Source of the DNA: Firm-13 sp964617375
GTDB lineage: Bacteria > Bacillota > Clostridia > Saccharofermentanales > Saccharofermentanaceae
DNA: 64,000 nt
NCBI GenBank assembly: GCA_964617375.1
Contig: CAZTXQ010000004.1
Span: 1 to 64,000 of the forward strand
Direction: 5' to 3'
This document shows positions 53,405-62,209 of the stretch, piece by piece. The notes beneath the pieces are model-generated. The model was not told the DNA's origin. It did no database searches and saw nothing but the letters and a program-made list of their open reading frames with translations. Positions within the stretch are counted from its first letter, which is position 1; each line of letters begins with the position of its first letter. A program made the translations under genes and the position numbers.

Positions 53405-56314
53405 ATGAACCGATCATCTATTCACGTATCTTTTTCTTTCAAAGCCATTCGAAAACAACTCTATCTGTTGCTGGCTATGTTATTCCTTCTCTCGAATATT
53501 CCGTTTACGGTAGCCGCCGGCGCAGAGGATGCTCCTCATTCCGAAACAGCCATTGCCGCCCATAGTGCGGAAAGCCTCCGCTGGAGTTCGCCGCTTCTCT
53601 TCAAAGATAATGAAGTCGATCCGGCGACCTTGAACGGCGGACCGTTACTGACGCTCACCAAACTTACCAACGGAGCGGACGGAAGCTTTATTCCGGCCGG
53701 ATCAGAAGTAACATGGACGTATACCGCAACAAACTGCGGCATTGTTGATCTGTATCACGTAATCATAACGGATTCGAATCTCGGCTTTATAGGTATAATC
53801 CCTACTCTTCCCGTTGGCGCTTCAGAGACGCTCACCAGGATCGGAACCGCAATTTCCGGACCTTATGCAAACATGGGTTATGCGCAAGGTTTCTTCTCCT
53901 TGGGAGGGGAACCGCTTCCGCCGGAATCCTTTGATCCATGCTGTCTCCCGCCTGTTATACTTCCAACCTTTGCGTTTGACGGAAGTTGCTACTTTGGTTC
54001 TGAACCTTCGATCGCAATCGACAAAACAACCAATGATTTCGACGGACAGTATATCCTGACCGGCGATGCCATTACCTGGTCCTACAAAGTAACCAATACC
54101 GGAAACGTAACTTTGACCAATGTCCGGGTTGACGACTCCGTTGCGGGACCTGTCGGAACAATCGCCTCTCTTGCTCCCGGGGAGTCGCAAACGCTGACTC
54201 TTGCGGGAACTGCCATTGCAGGTGCATATAAAAACACAGGAATCGCTGTCGGAACGCCTCCTGTCGGCGAAGAAGTAAATTCGAGCGACGACAGCGGTTA
54301 TTACGGAATTCATCCTTCGCTCTCCATCAGTAAATTAACAAATGGTGCCGATGCGGCGAAGATTCTCGTCGGAGATCCGATTGAGTGGACTTATGACGTT
54401 ACCAACGACGGCAATGTCGATTTGGTATCCATTACGGTAACCGATTCCGACCCGGCAATCGGTGTAGTCGGAACGATCGACAGTCTGCTTGTCGGCCAGA
54501 CAGCAACCCTGAGCCGCATGGGAACAGCGACGGCGGGCGCTTATGCCAATACAGGCACAGCAACCTGCGAATACTCGCTCGAGCAAGGCAGTATTGATTT
54601 GATGTGTATCGAAACGCCTCCCGACTGTACTCCGGCTCCTACCGGTACTCCTCAACCGATCCAAACAACGGTATCGGCCAGTGACGACAGCAGCTACTTC
54701 GGAGTTTCGCCCGCAATCACTATGTCGAAAACAACGAACGGGACCGACGGTTCCATGATTCTCAAAGGCAGTCCGATTGTCTGGACATACACGGTCACCA
54801 ATACGGGCAACAGCGTACTTACGAATGTTACCGTTACAGATTCCGATCCTGCGATCGGAGAAGTCGGTACCATCGCGACGCTCGCTCCCGGCGAGACACA
54901 ATCACTCACGGCTAACGGAACGGCCGGAACCGGAGCTTACGATAACACAGGATCGGTTCACGGTACGCCGGAAGCCGGCGCAGACGTAACAGCCGCGGAT
55001 TCGAGCTCGTATTTCGGAGCCGATCCGGTCGTTGGCATATCAAAAACCACCAATGATCTTGACACAGGCAGCTTCCCCGTCGGCACAGCGCTTACATGGA
55101 AGTATACGATCAGCAATCTTGGAAACATCGAAATTGTAAATATTAAAATTACGGATTCGATGGAGGGCGATGTCGGCACGATTCCCTCGCTCGCTCCCGG
55201 CGAAACGGCAGCACTTACACTCACCGGAACAGCCGTTGCCGGAGCCTATACGAACACCGGAACGGCGACTGCAAATTATGAATTGCTTCCTGCTCCCTCC
55301 TCGGTCCAAAGCATGAATCTCTTACTGAACGGCGAGGAAGGAAATCAGGTAACCGCGTCCGATGACAGCAGCTATTTCGGCTATACGGCGAGTCTTTCTG
55401 TGAATAAAACCACAAACGGCGGAGACGGAATTACGCTGGACGTAGGTGACACAATTACCTGGTCGTACGAAGTAACGAATACCGGAAACGTAACGGTCAC
55501 GAACATTACGGTAACGGACTCGGATCCTGATATCGGTCAGGTAGGTACGATCGCATCTCTTGCTCCCGGAGAATCCCAGACGTTAACCGCGTCCGGAACT
55601 GCGGAGGCAGGCGATTACAGCAACACCGGAACCGTGAGCGGTCAACCGGTTGCTGCCGATGATTCTGCAATCGGAGATGTCATTACAGCTTCCGATGCCA
55701 GCAGCTACTTCGGTTCCGGACCGGCGATTGACATCGCCAAGACGGTTCAGAATATCACCACGGCAGGAGCTGCCGGAAAGACAGCGACCGGCGCACCGGG
55801 TGACGATTTCAAATTCACTCTTGTCGTAAAGAATACCGGAAATAAAGATCTTTCTCAGATCCTGATTACGGACAGCAAGGCCGCAGTCGGTTCTGCGGTA
55901 ACGGTAGACGGTACGCCGAAGAACTGGGCATCGGGCGCCGGCGGAATTGCCACGCTGGAGCTGACAGGCCTTGCCGCGGGAGCGAGTTCAACGATCACCT
56001 ACACACTTGACACCGCAGCGGGTGATGGAACGCTGATCATGCTGAACGTAGCGACGGTTTCCGCAATGGATCTTTCAACGGAGAAACAGGTCGAAGATAC
56101 GGATGTCGCAACACTATCGACGTCATCGGTACTCGGAGCCGTACGGTCTACACCGACACCGACACCGAATTCGTCGAGTGTTCTCGGAGCAGCCCGAACC
56201 GGTGAAGCCTTCGGGTTTGCGGATTGGATCGGAACGCTGTTCCTGCTCGCGGCAGCCGGCCTTACACTTCGACTTGTGATTCGTAAAGAAGAGAAGTCGA
56301 TGCATAACAAATAA
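53405..56314 (+). CDS. Surface protein with seven DUF11-like repeats
   Basis: 969 residues; GGAGG before ATG. Signal peptide 1-38 (cleavage about TVAAGA), then seven beta-sandwich repeats of 100-130 residues starting with (S/T)-x-x-KxTNG(A/T)D and containing W(T/S)Y-x-VTNTGN, VTDSDPxIGxVGTI, LAPGE(S/T)QTLT and YxNTG. These are typical of DUF11/conserved-repeat adhesins or surface-layer-like proteins. A cysteine-rich insert occurs in repeat 1 (DPCCLPP) and a Pro/Thr insert in repeat 3. The end has VLGAVR and VLGAARTGE, a membrane helix (about 935-955) and a basic tail; a canonical LPxTG is missing. Likely cell-surface display controlled by c-di-GMP through the riboswitch. Confidence 0.88.
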   Translation: MNRSSIHVSFSFKAIRKQLYLLLAMLFLLSNIPFTVAAGAEDAPHSETAIAAHSAESLRWSSPLLFKDNEVDPATLNGGPLLTLTKLTNGADGSFIPAGSEVTWTYTATNCGIVDLYHVIITDSNLGFIGIIPTLPVGASETLTRIGTAISGPYANMGYAQGFFSLGGEPLPPESFDPCCLPPVILPTFAFDGSCYFGSEPSIAIDKTTNDFDGQYILTGDAITWSYKVTNTGNVTLTNVRVDDSVAGPVGTIASLAPGESQTLTLAGTAIAGAYKNTGIAVGTPPVGEEVNSSDDSGYYGIHPSLSISKLTNGADAAKILVGDPIEWTYDVTNDGNVDLVSITVTDSDPAIGVVGTIDSLLVGQTATLSRMGTATAGAYANTGTATCEYSLEQGSIDLMCIETPPDCTPAPTGTPQPIQTTVSASDDSSYFGVSPAITMSKTTNGTDGSMILKGSPIVWTYTVTNTGNSVLTNVTVTDSDPAIGEVGTIATLAPGETQSLTANGTAGTGAYDNTGSVHGTPEAGADVTAADSSSYFGADPVVGISKTTNDLDTGSFPVGTALTWKYTISNLGNIEIVNIKITDSMEGDVGTIPSLAPGETAALTLTGTAVAGAYTNTGTATANYELLPAPSSVQSMNLLLNGEEGNQVTASDDSSYFGYTASLSVNKTTNGGDGITLDVGDTITWSYEVTNTGNVTVTNITVTDSDPDIGQVGTIASLAPGESQTLTASGTAEAGDYSNTGTVSGQPVAADDSAIGDVITASDASSYFGSGPAIDIAKTVQNITTAGAAGKTATGAPGDDFKFTLVVKNTGNKDLSQILITDSKAAVGSAVTVDGTPKNWASGAGGIATLELTGLAAGASSTITYTLDTAAGDGTLIMLNVATVSAMDLSTEKQVEDTDVATLSTSSVLGAVRSTPTPTPNSSSVLGAARTGEAFGFADWIGTLFLLAAAGLTLRLVIRKEEKSMHNK
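53641..56000 (+). repeat. Seven internal protein-coding repeats of the surface protein
   Basis: Repeat units begin about 53641, 54001, 54315, 54711, 55024, 55387 and 55720. The first six share the block KxTN(G/D)(A/T/L/F)D and NTGN; the seventh is diverged (KTVQNITTAG). At DNA level they are only partly similar, so this is old duplication, not a recent tandem array. Confidence 0.8.
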
Positions 56315-56351
56315 CAGAAAACGAAGAGCAAATGGTAAAGTGAAACGGTGT

Positions 56352-56373
56352 GTCCGGATTCTCTGATCCGGAC
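56352..56373 (+). other. Small hairpin after the surface protein gene
   Basis: GTCCGGAT-tctctg-like loop-ATCCGGAC, 8-bp perfect arms, followed by an A-rich stretch, not T. It probably stabilises the 3' end rather than terminates. Confidence 0.5.
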
Positions 56374-56388
56374 AAGAAAACAAAAAAA

Positions 56389-56433
56389 AGGAGCGCGTTT
56401 TATGGATAATCCCAAAAGCGCGCTCCTCTTTTT
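56389..56433. terminator. Bidirectional intrinsic terminator
   Basis: AGGAGCGC-GTTTT (56389-56401) pairs with AAAA-GCGCGCTCCT (56414-56427); CTTTTT follows on plus and A8 precedes it, giving T8 on minus. It ends both the surface protein and the Maf-like transcripts. Confidence 0.88.
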
Positions 56434-56446
56434 GTGAATCCCTCAA

Positions 56447-57397
56447 TTAATCCAGCTTCAGCCGTCTGTACAATTCACCGACGGGAAGCCCCATAACCGT
56501 ATAAAAATCGCCCTTGATTCCGCGGATAAAGAGCGCTCCCATATCCTGTATACCGTATGAGCCTGCCTTATCAAGCGGCAGACCGCTCCGGACATACTCT
56601 TCTGCCATTGCCTTCTCCTGCTCTCCCCACGGGAAGAACGCGACTCGCGTCGTTGTAAAGAACGTCTCGCTTCTCTCGCGGCTGCGGATACTGACACCGG
56701 TAAACACATGGTGTTCACGTCCCGCAAGCGTTCGAAGCATCTGTAACGCGTCCTCCGGCGAAGAAGGTTTCCCGAGTATCTCCTCATCAATCGTAACAAT
56801 CGTATCGGAACCGATGACGACACACTCCGGGTTATTTCCAAGTATCTTCTCTGCTTTTGCCGCAGCTAAGGCCATCACCGTGCATGCGGCCCTTACGCCG
56901 AAAGGCTCCGCTCTATAGTCCGTCTGAATTCTTGCTGTAAGTGCGTCTTCATCAAGTGATGGAACGGCACAGGTGAACGGAATATTCAGGAGACCGAGCA
57001 GTTCCCTTCGTCTCGGCGACTGGCTGGCCAGTATTAGGCCGGTACGGGATGCCTCTGAGGCGGAATACACGGATGTTTCGCCGGAATCCGGAAAACGGAA
57101 CGGTCCTGATTCTTCGGTAATCCGATTCGAAAGACCGCTTCGCATGTCTTCGTCAAAAAGATCAATCTCTTCGGTTTCCCAGCCGTCCTGATCTCTTAAA
57201 AGGACCTGTCTGATACCGGGCGTCTTTCTCAGAAGACCGAGTATCTCCAGAACATTCGCGGAATGTTCCGTCGCGGCTGTCACGCCTTCGCCGGTCCGGC
57301 AAATTGTCTTAAAATCCTGTGTTTCCTTAAGGATAAGATCCAGAGTCCTGTCCGCCGAATCACGGTTTATAAAAGTAAGGTAAAAAGTGTATGCCAT
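56447..57397 (-). CDS. Maf-family nucleotide pyrophosphatase with unusual N-terminal extension
   Basis: 316 residues; GAGGAAG before the ATG. From residue 121 the protein is a complete Maf (LILASQSPRRRELL, SDTIVTIDEEILGKP, VFTGVSI, DKAGSYGIQDMGALFIRGIKGDFYTVMGLP), a house-cleaning dTTP/UTP pyrophosphatase. Residues 1-120 are an added region (FYLTFINRDSADRTLDLILKE) I do not recognise; no start codon with a ribosome site lies near residue 121, so the fusion seems real. YhdE/Maf proteins are normally about 190-200 residues. Confidence 0.85.
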   Translation of the reverse strand: MAYTFYLTFINRDSADRTLDLILKETQDFKTICRTGEGVTAATEHSANVLEILGLLRKTPGIRQVLLRDQDGWETEEIDLFDEDMRSGLSNRITEESGPFRFPDSGETSVYSASEASRTGLILASQSPRRRELLGLLNIPFTCAVPSLDEDALTARIQTDYRAEPFGVRAACTVMALAAAKAEKILGNNPECVVIGSDTIVTIDEEILGKPSSPEDALQMLRTLAGREHHVFTGVSIRSRERSETFFTTTRVAFFPWGEQEKAMAEEYVRSGLPLDKAGSYGIQDMGALFIRGIKGDFYTVMGLPVGELYRRLKLD

Positions 57398-57438
57398 ATT
57401 TGAGCTTCCTCTCCGCAGGAGATTATGGGAATATCAGC

Positions 57439-58320
57439 TCATTTATTATAATGGAACATTTGGAGGAGCGCATCCGCAAATTCATAATCGACGCGAAGAT
57501 TCTTTATAGTCGTCTTCGACGTCTTTCGATTCCGATTGTCCAAGGCTATCTCGTTAATATCGATATAGTTCTCTGTATAATCGCCGGAATGATGAAGGGT
57601 GATCTCCGTATAATTTCTCTGGGAAAAGGTATTGAGATCGAGTGACCGGATGACTTCCGTCGGATTCTTCTCAAGATCCGAGACTCTGGTCTTGGTCTGA
57701 AAATACGGAAGCGCAAAAGTCTTCGGATACTTGACGGCCCATTTTCCCTCGGACTCAATAAATGGCTTCTTGGTCTGACTGATCACAGGGAATAGCATAC
57801 ACAGATAGATCAGAGCAATTTCGATAATCCAGACGATTCCGAGCAGGACTCCGTTCACGGCAGAGGAATCGCTCCCCGAACTCGTATGGCTGCTCGACAT
57901 GGACCAGGTTCCTTCCTGATTGATTGCACCGATCATCTGGATGAAATCCAGGGGGTGAGTGATTAGTGAGGGAGCATATGAGATATAGGAAGCTGCACCG
58001 TCATAGATATCCGAAGCGATAAAGCTCACATAAAAGATCCATTTGAAATACGTAAGAAACAAGTAGCCGAGTGTGACCGCAAGCAAAGCAACCACAACGC
58101 TTCGCATCTTAAACCACTTGCACAGGAGGCCAGCCAGCCAGCCCAGAGCTAATCCGAATAATATTGTAACGATAATCGTAAGCTTGATATACGGACAGAC
58201 TCGTATAAGAAACAGATACGGAATGCTGATAGCAGAACCGATGATAGCCACTCCGAAAAAGATCGAGAAGAAACCCGCGACCGATGATTGCTGCGATGGT
58301 GCATAGTATTTCGACGTCAT
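57439..58320 (-). CDS. Multi-pass membrane protein, function unknown
   Basis: 293 residues from ATG 58320 (MTSKYYAPSQQSS), 11 bases after AAGGAG; the ATG at 58329 is too close to it. Helices at about 15-38, 45-65, 70-90, 95-110 and 165-190; a Ser-rich loop SMSSSHTSSGSDSS before the last helix; a soluble C-terminal domain of about 100 residues (KYPKTFALPYFQTKTRVSDLEKN...). No family recognised. Operon with Maf is possible (41 bases apart). Confidence 0.7.
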   Translation of the reverse strand: MTSKYYAPSQQSSVAGFFSIFFGVAIIGSAISIPYLFLIRVCPYIKLTIIVTILFGLALGWLAGLLCKWFKMRSVVVALLAVTLGYLFLTYFKWIFYVSFIASDIYDGAASYISYAPSLITHPLDFIQMIGAINQEGTWSMSSSHTSSGSDSSAVNGVLLGIVWIIEIALIYLCMLFPVISQTKKPFIESEGKWAVKYPKTFALPYFQTKTRVSDLEKNPTEVIRSLDLNTFSQRNYTEITLHHSGDYTENYIDINEIALDNRNRKTSKTTIKNLRVDYEFADALLQMFHYNK

Positions 58321-58424
58321 AATAATCATTGCTCCTTTACTCATATGCGAATCATTCTAGCATTGTGGCAAGCTGCACGCAATGATATAAGTCTGATATT
58401 TTTTACATATTGCACGGGATGCGG

Positions 58425-58433
58425 TGATATAAT
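58425..58433 (+). promoter_or_regulatory. Extended -10 promoter of the zinc-ribbon gene
   Basis: TGATATAAT, 23 bases upstream of the ATG. -35 not obvious (TTTACA at 58402-58407 is 20 bases away). Confidence 0.5.
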
Positions 58434-58456
58434 GAGATAAAAAGGGGTGATGAGAT

Positions 58457-58687
58457 ATGATTACATGTCCAAAATGCGGTTTTAAAGATCATATTGAAGG
58501 CGCGGTATTCTGTCAGAACTGCGGCCAGCACATCGGAATCAACTACTGTACCAACGCGGATTGTCCCAAAGGAGTTCAGCCCAGACTGCCCGAAGATGCG
58601 CGCTTCTGCCCGTTCTGCGGCAAAAAAACGTATTTTTCGGATATCGGAATTTTCTCGTCGGAGGAATCGTATCCGTTTCCCTTATAA
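58457..58687 (+). CDS. Small double zinc-ribbon protein
   Basis: 76 residues; AGGGGTGA before the ATG. Three Cys pairs: CPKCGFKD, CQNCGQH, and CTNADCPKG/CPFCGKK, i.e. two zinc ribbons. Such small proteins are common regulators or assembly factors of unknown function. Converges with the cyclase gene, with only 6 bases between stops. Confidence 0.8.
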   Translation: MITCPKCGFKDHIEGAVFCQNCGQHIGINYCTNADCPKGVQPRLPEDARFCPFCGKKTYFSDIGIFSSEESYPFPL

Positions 58688-58693
58688 CGCGAT

Positions 58694-60277
58694 CTAGACT
58701 TTATCCGTAGTTTCCTGATCGGACGAATCTTTCATCCGGTCATCATAGATCACGACTCTGTTGCGCCCGGTCTGCTTCGCACGATAGAGCGCACGGTCCG
58801 CGCGTCTGTAAAAGGCTGAAAAGGACTCGCCCGGAGCTCTTTCGGCCACGCCCAGGCTGGCGGTAATCCGGCCCGCCTGAGGGTGTTCTTTCTCTTCGAT
58901 CCGCTTCCGGATCTTCTCGGCAGCTTCCGCCGCACCGAGGATGTCGGTCTTCGGAAGGAGAATCTCGAATTCTTCGCCGCCGAGGCGTACGAGCACGTCA
59001 GCCTTTCTGATACACTCCCCGATAATGTTTGCCGTTTGGACAAGTACCTCGTCTCCGACCGGATGTCCGTATTTGTCGTTTACCCTCTTGAAATAGTCAA
59101 TATCAATCGTTATCAGGGATAAGGTTTCCTGATAACGGTCGGAATGGTACATCGCTTTATCCATAACCGAATCAAGATACCTTCTGTTCTTTAATCCTGT
59201 CAAAGGATCCGTCAGCGAAATTTCGCGAATCTGATTCTCGGCTCTCTTACGGAATTCCACCTCCCTGAACGCGAGGAACAGGAGTATTGCGATGATAAAA
59301 ATCGGAATGGAGCGGATCAACGCATCAAGCAGAATGGTGCCTCTCGGTTCTATGATGTAGAGTGTCCAAGGAGCGTCGCTGAAAGTCATCTTATACACGA
59401 AGTGATCGCCGATGATCTGAACTCTGTTGTCAGCGGTGTTGCCCAGGCCCTTTATATCGCTTTCGGACAAGTCGTCAATGTCAGAAAGTTTCCTGATTTC
59501 GGTATTTTCGGAAAGATTTCCGTCCGCAATAATCGTACCGTACGGAGTGACCAGATATCCCTGATAGTCCGTCGCGAGAAACCGGTCCAGGCGGTTCGTG
59601 TCAAGATCAATCGAAACGACTCCCATAAAGAGATTCTCCTGATATAAAGGATTCGAGATTGTAACTATCAAACCTTTCCCGGCAGCATCCAGATACACAT
59701 CCGTCCAGACAGCACTTCGGGAAGGATTGTTCGCGGGAGTTGCGACCGAATAGAAAGTGACATCCCGAAGACCGTCGTAATACGCGAAATCCTTCGACTC
59801 TATATAGGGATACATCATGATAAAATCAAATTCACTCGTGTAATAAATCCAGGCGAGATCCGGATAACGGCCATAGAATCCCTTGAAGAAATCGTTCAGG
59901 TTGAGAGCGAGATTCAGACTCTCCTTCGCCGCTCCTATGGTCGGGACGGTTCCCGCTCCGGTAAGATTGCCGACCGGAGAACCGAAAATCGCGCCGTTCA
60001 GTCCATCGAGGGAATACATGTTTTTCCCGGAATCATATACGAGTTTGCCCGCAAGGAACGGCTCGTCTTCATTCTTCGAGGCGAAGTATTTCTCCCCGTA
60101 AATCGAAAGCCCGCTGATGATAAAATTCGCGGGTCGTATCGCATCTCCGATGTCCAGCTGTTCCCGTTTCGCCGTTTCGGCGAAATCATTGAGCACGGCT
60201 ATATAGTTGACGGCAAAAGACGCCAGAATCAGCGCGATTGAAAGAACAAACTTGAATGCCCTGCTTAAGCTTCTCAT
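58694..60277 (-). CDS. Diguanylate cyclase with extracytoplasmic sensor domain
   Basis: 527 residues. Helices at about 10-30 and 322-342 enclose a dCache-like sensor (LAWIYYTSEFDFIMMYPYIE, WTDVYLDAAGKGLIVTISNPLY, FMGVVSIDLDTNRLD). GGDEF domain follows: SLTDPLTGLKNRRYLD, ITIDIDYFKRVNDKYGHPVGDEVL, active site GGEEF at 433-437, and an inhibitory I-site R-K-A-D at 424-427 five residues before. It makes c-di-GMP in response to an external small molecule, and could feed the riboswitch at 53.2 kb. Confidence 0.93.
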   Translation of the reverse strand: MRSLSRAFKFVLSIALILASFAVNYIAVLNDFAETAKREQLDIGDAIRPANFIISGLSIYGEKYFASKNEDEPFLAGKLVYDSGKNMYSLDGLNGAIFGSPVGNLTGAGTVPTIGAAKESLNLALNLNDFFKGFYGRYPDLAWIYYTSEFDFIMMYPYIESKDFAYYDGLRDVTFYSVATPANNPSRSAVWTDVYLDAAGKGLIVTISNPLYQENLFMGVVSIDLDTNRLDRFLATDYQGYLVTPYGTIIADGNLSENTEIRKLSDIDDLSESDIKGLGNTADNRVQIIGDHFVYKMTFSDAPWTLYIIEPRGTILLDALIRSIPIFIIAILLFLAFREVEFRKRAENQIREISLTDPLTGLKNRRYLDSVMDKAMYHSDRYQETLSLITIDIDYFKRVNDKYGHPVGDEVLVQTANIIGECIRKADVLVRLGGEEFEILLPKTDILGAAEAAEKIRKRIEEKEHPQAGRITASLGVAERAPGESFSAFYRRADRALYRAKQTGRNRVVIYDDRMKDSSDQETTDKV

Positions 60278-60315
60278 ATTCAGCCTCGCGTCCCAAAAAA
60301 CTGCAATTTTACGTC

Positions 60316-60327
60316 ACAGCGCGCTGT
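60316..60327. promoter_or_regulatory. Perfect 12-bp palindrome in the cyclase leader
   Basis: ACAGCGCGCTGT lies 39-50 bases upstream of the cyclase ATG, downstream of its likely promoter, in the place expected for a repressor site. Confidence 0.4.
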
Positions 60328-60363
60328 CAGCCGGATGATCGGGCTCAACATTTATGATAACTA

Positions 60364-60372
60364 ATTATATCA
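60364..60372 (-). promoter_or_regulatory. Extended -10 of the diguanylate cyclase gene
   Basis: TGATATAAT on minus (60372-60364), overlapping the stop codon of the aminopeptidase gene, 87 bases before the cyclase ATG. Confidence 0.45.
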
Positions 60373-62149
60373 TAATCGGCTCCGTTTGATCCTTCAGCCA
60401 GCTCTTATGTTCTTCGTCGAGAAACGGGCTTAATTTGTCGTAAACATCGGCGTGATAACGGTTGAGCCAGCCCTTTTCAAAATCGTCAAGCATCCCGGGT
60501 ACGATCGCACGAAGGTCGATCGGAAGAAAGCAAAGTGTCTCAAAACGCATAAAGGTTCCGTCGTGAGTCATCCCGTCCTCGACGATCAGAAGCGTGTTTT
60601 CCGTCCGTATTCCGTGCTTTCCTTCTTTGTAAACGCCCGGTTCGACCGTAATGATCATTCCCTTTTCGAGTCTTGCGCCGGCTGCCGTTTTGGCGAAGCG
60701 CTGAGGAGCTTCATGCACAGTCGAGAAGTATCCGACGCCGTGACCGGTTCCGCACTTGTAATCCATGCCTCTCTGCCACATCGGCATGCGAGCCAGCACG
60801 TCGAGATTCGGTCCCGTCGCACCGTACAGGAACTTAGCCGAGGAGAGCGCAATCAGCGATTTGAGCGTCAGGGTAAAATCCGTCTTCTCCTCTTCTGTCA
60901 ATTCGCCGAGAGCTATTGTTCTTGTGATGTCCGTCGTCCCGTTCAGGAACTGACACCCCGAGTCCAGAAGGAAAAAACCGTGCGGCTCGAGAACCGCGTT
61001 CGATTCCGGTTTCGGTGCATAATGCATCATCGCGGCATTCCTGCCGTAGGCGGCAATCGTCCCGAAGCTTAAGCCTTTGAATAGAGGCAGCTCCCTGCGG
61101 AATTCGAGACCTCTCTCATCGACTTCAAGTTCGGTTACGGGTCTTTTCGAAACAGTATCGTCAATCCACTTGAAAAGCCGGACGAGTGCCGTCGCATCCT
61201 TAAGATAGGAATCGCGTATGTTTCTGATCTCCGTATCGTTCTTTATAGCCTTCATCGGTATGACAAGGCTCTCGCCTTCGATCACGCGGATCTCCGGCCG
61301 GATCGATCCCGTGATGCGGACATTCGTTTTCTCGGGATCATAAAGCAGAGAAACACTGCCTTCCAGTCCGCGGACCGCTTCATAAACCGCGTCGTATTCT
61401 TTAATATCGATCCGGTCATTGCTTAAGCTCCTGCGGACCTCGTCCGGGAATTTTCTCAGATTCGCGAAAAGGACGGCCTCTTCTCTTCCGATCAGCGCAA
61501 AAGCCGTGACAAAAGGATTGTACGGTACGTCGCTTCCGCGGATGTTAAAGAGCCAGCAGATTTCATCGACGGCCGTCAGAACGTAATAGTCCGCCCGGGC
61601 GTTCGCCATTCCCGCACGAACCTTCGCGAGCTTCTCGCCGCGGCTTCTTCCTGCGTATATTTCCTCGTGCACGAAAACGGGATCCGGAGATATTTCGGGT
61701 CTGTCACTCCAGACCGTTTCGAAAGGATCGCTCTCCGTGAGAAAAACTGCCGGTTTGCCGGTCAAGGCCTTCTCGAGTGTTCTCCGGTTTTCGATCGACA
61801 GTACCCGTCCGTCGGCGGCAATGCGGCCGCCTTCCCCGATCTGTCCGGCAATCCAATCCTCGCAAGTCGGGACGCCCGCTTCTCCCATCTTAAAAAGCCG
61901 GATGCCGGAACCGTCAAGCTCCTTCTCCGCCTGAATGAAATAGCGGCCGTCGGTCCAGAGTCCCGCGTCGTCTGCCGTAATAACCGCCGTTCCGGCCGAT
62001 CCGGTAAAGCCGGTAAGCCAGGCTCTGGATCTCCAATGGAGTCCCGTATATTCGCTCATATGCGCATCAGAGCTCGGCACATAGCAAATGTCCGCGCCCT
62101 TATCCATCATCCATTCTCTGAGAAGCTTAAGTTTTTCGGTTGTTTTCAT
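60365..62149 (-). CDS. Xaa-Pro aminopeptidase P family (M24B)
   Basis: 594 residues from ATG 62149 (MKTTEKLKLLREW), AGGAGTG upstream. Two creatinase-like N-terminal domains and a C-terminal pita-bread catalytic domain with metal ligands in LLDSGCQFLNGTTDITRTI, GHGVGYFSTVHE, MIITVEPGVYKEG and GIRTENTLLI. Removes N-terminal residues preceding proline. The family length (about 595) fits aminopeptidase P of Clostridia. Confidence 0.93.
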   Translation of the reverse strand: MKTTEKLKLLREWMMDKGADICYVPSSDAHMSEYTGLHWRSRAWLTGFTGSAGTAVITADDAGLWTDGRYFIQAEKELDGSGIRLFKMGEAGVPTCEDWIAGQIGEGGRIAADGRVLSIENRRTLEKALTGKPAVFLTESDPFETVWSDRPEISPDPVFVHEEIYAGRSRGEKLAKVRAGMANARADYYVLTAVDEICWLFNIRGSDVPYNPFVTAFALIGREEAVLFANLRKFPDEVRRSLSNDRIDIKEYDAVYEAVRGLEGSVSLLYDPEKTNVRITGSIRPEIRVIEGESLVIPMKAIKNDTEIRNIRDSYLKDATALVRLFKWIDDTVSKRPVTELEVDERGLEFRRELPLFKGLSFGTIAAYGRNAAMMHYAPKPESNAVLEPHGFFLLDSGCQFLNGTTDITRTIALGELTEEEKTDFTLTLKSLIALSSAKFLYGATGPNLDVLARMPMWQRGMDYKCGTGHGVGYFSTVHEAPQRFAKTAAGARLEKGMIITVEPGVYKEGKHGIRTENTLLIVEDGMTHDGTFMRFETLCFLPIDLRAIVPGMLDDFEKGWLNRYHADVYDKLSPFLDEEHKSWLKDQTEPIMI

Positions 62150-62209
62150 GTTGTCACTCCTGATTGTTATTTCTATTCGAATCCGTCCAAACAAATCCAT
62201 TTGCTGAAT

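Noticed and set aside
53641..56000. CRISPR or DNA-level tandem array in the surface protein region
   Set aside because: Units are 300-400 bases, diverged, in one coding frame, with the protein pattern of DUF11-like repeats.
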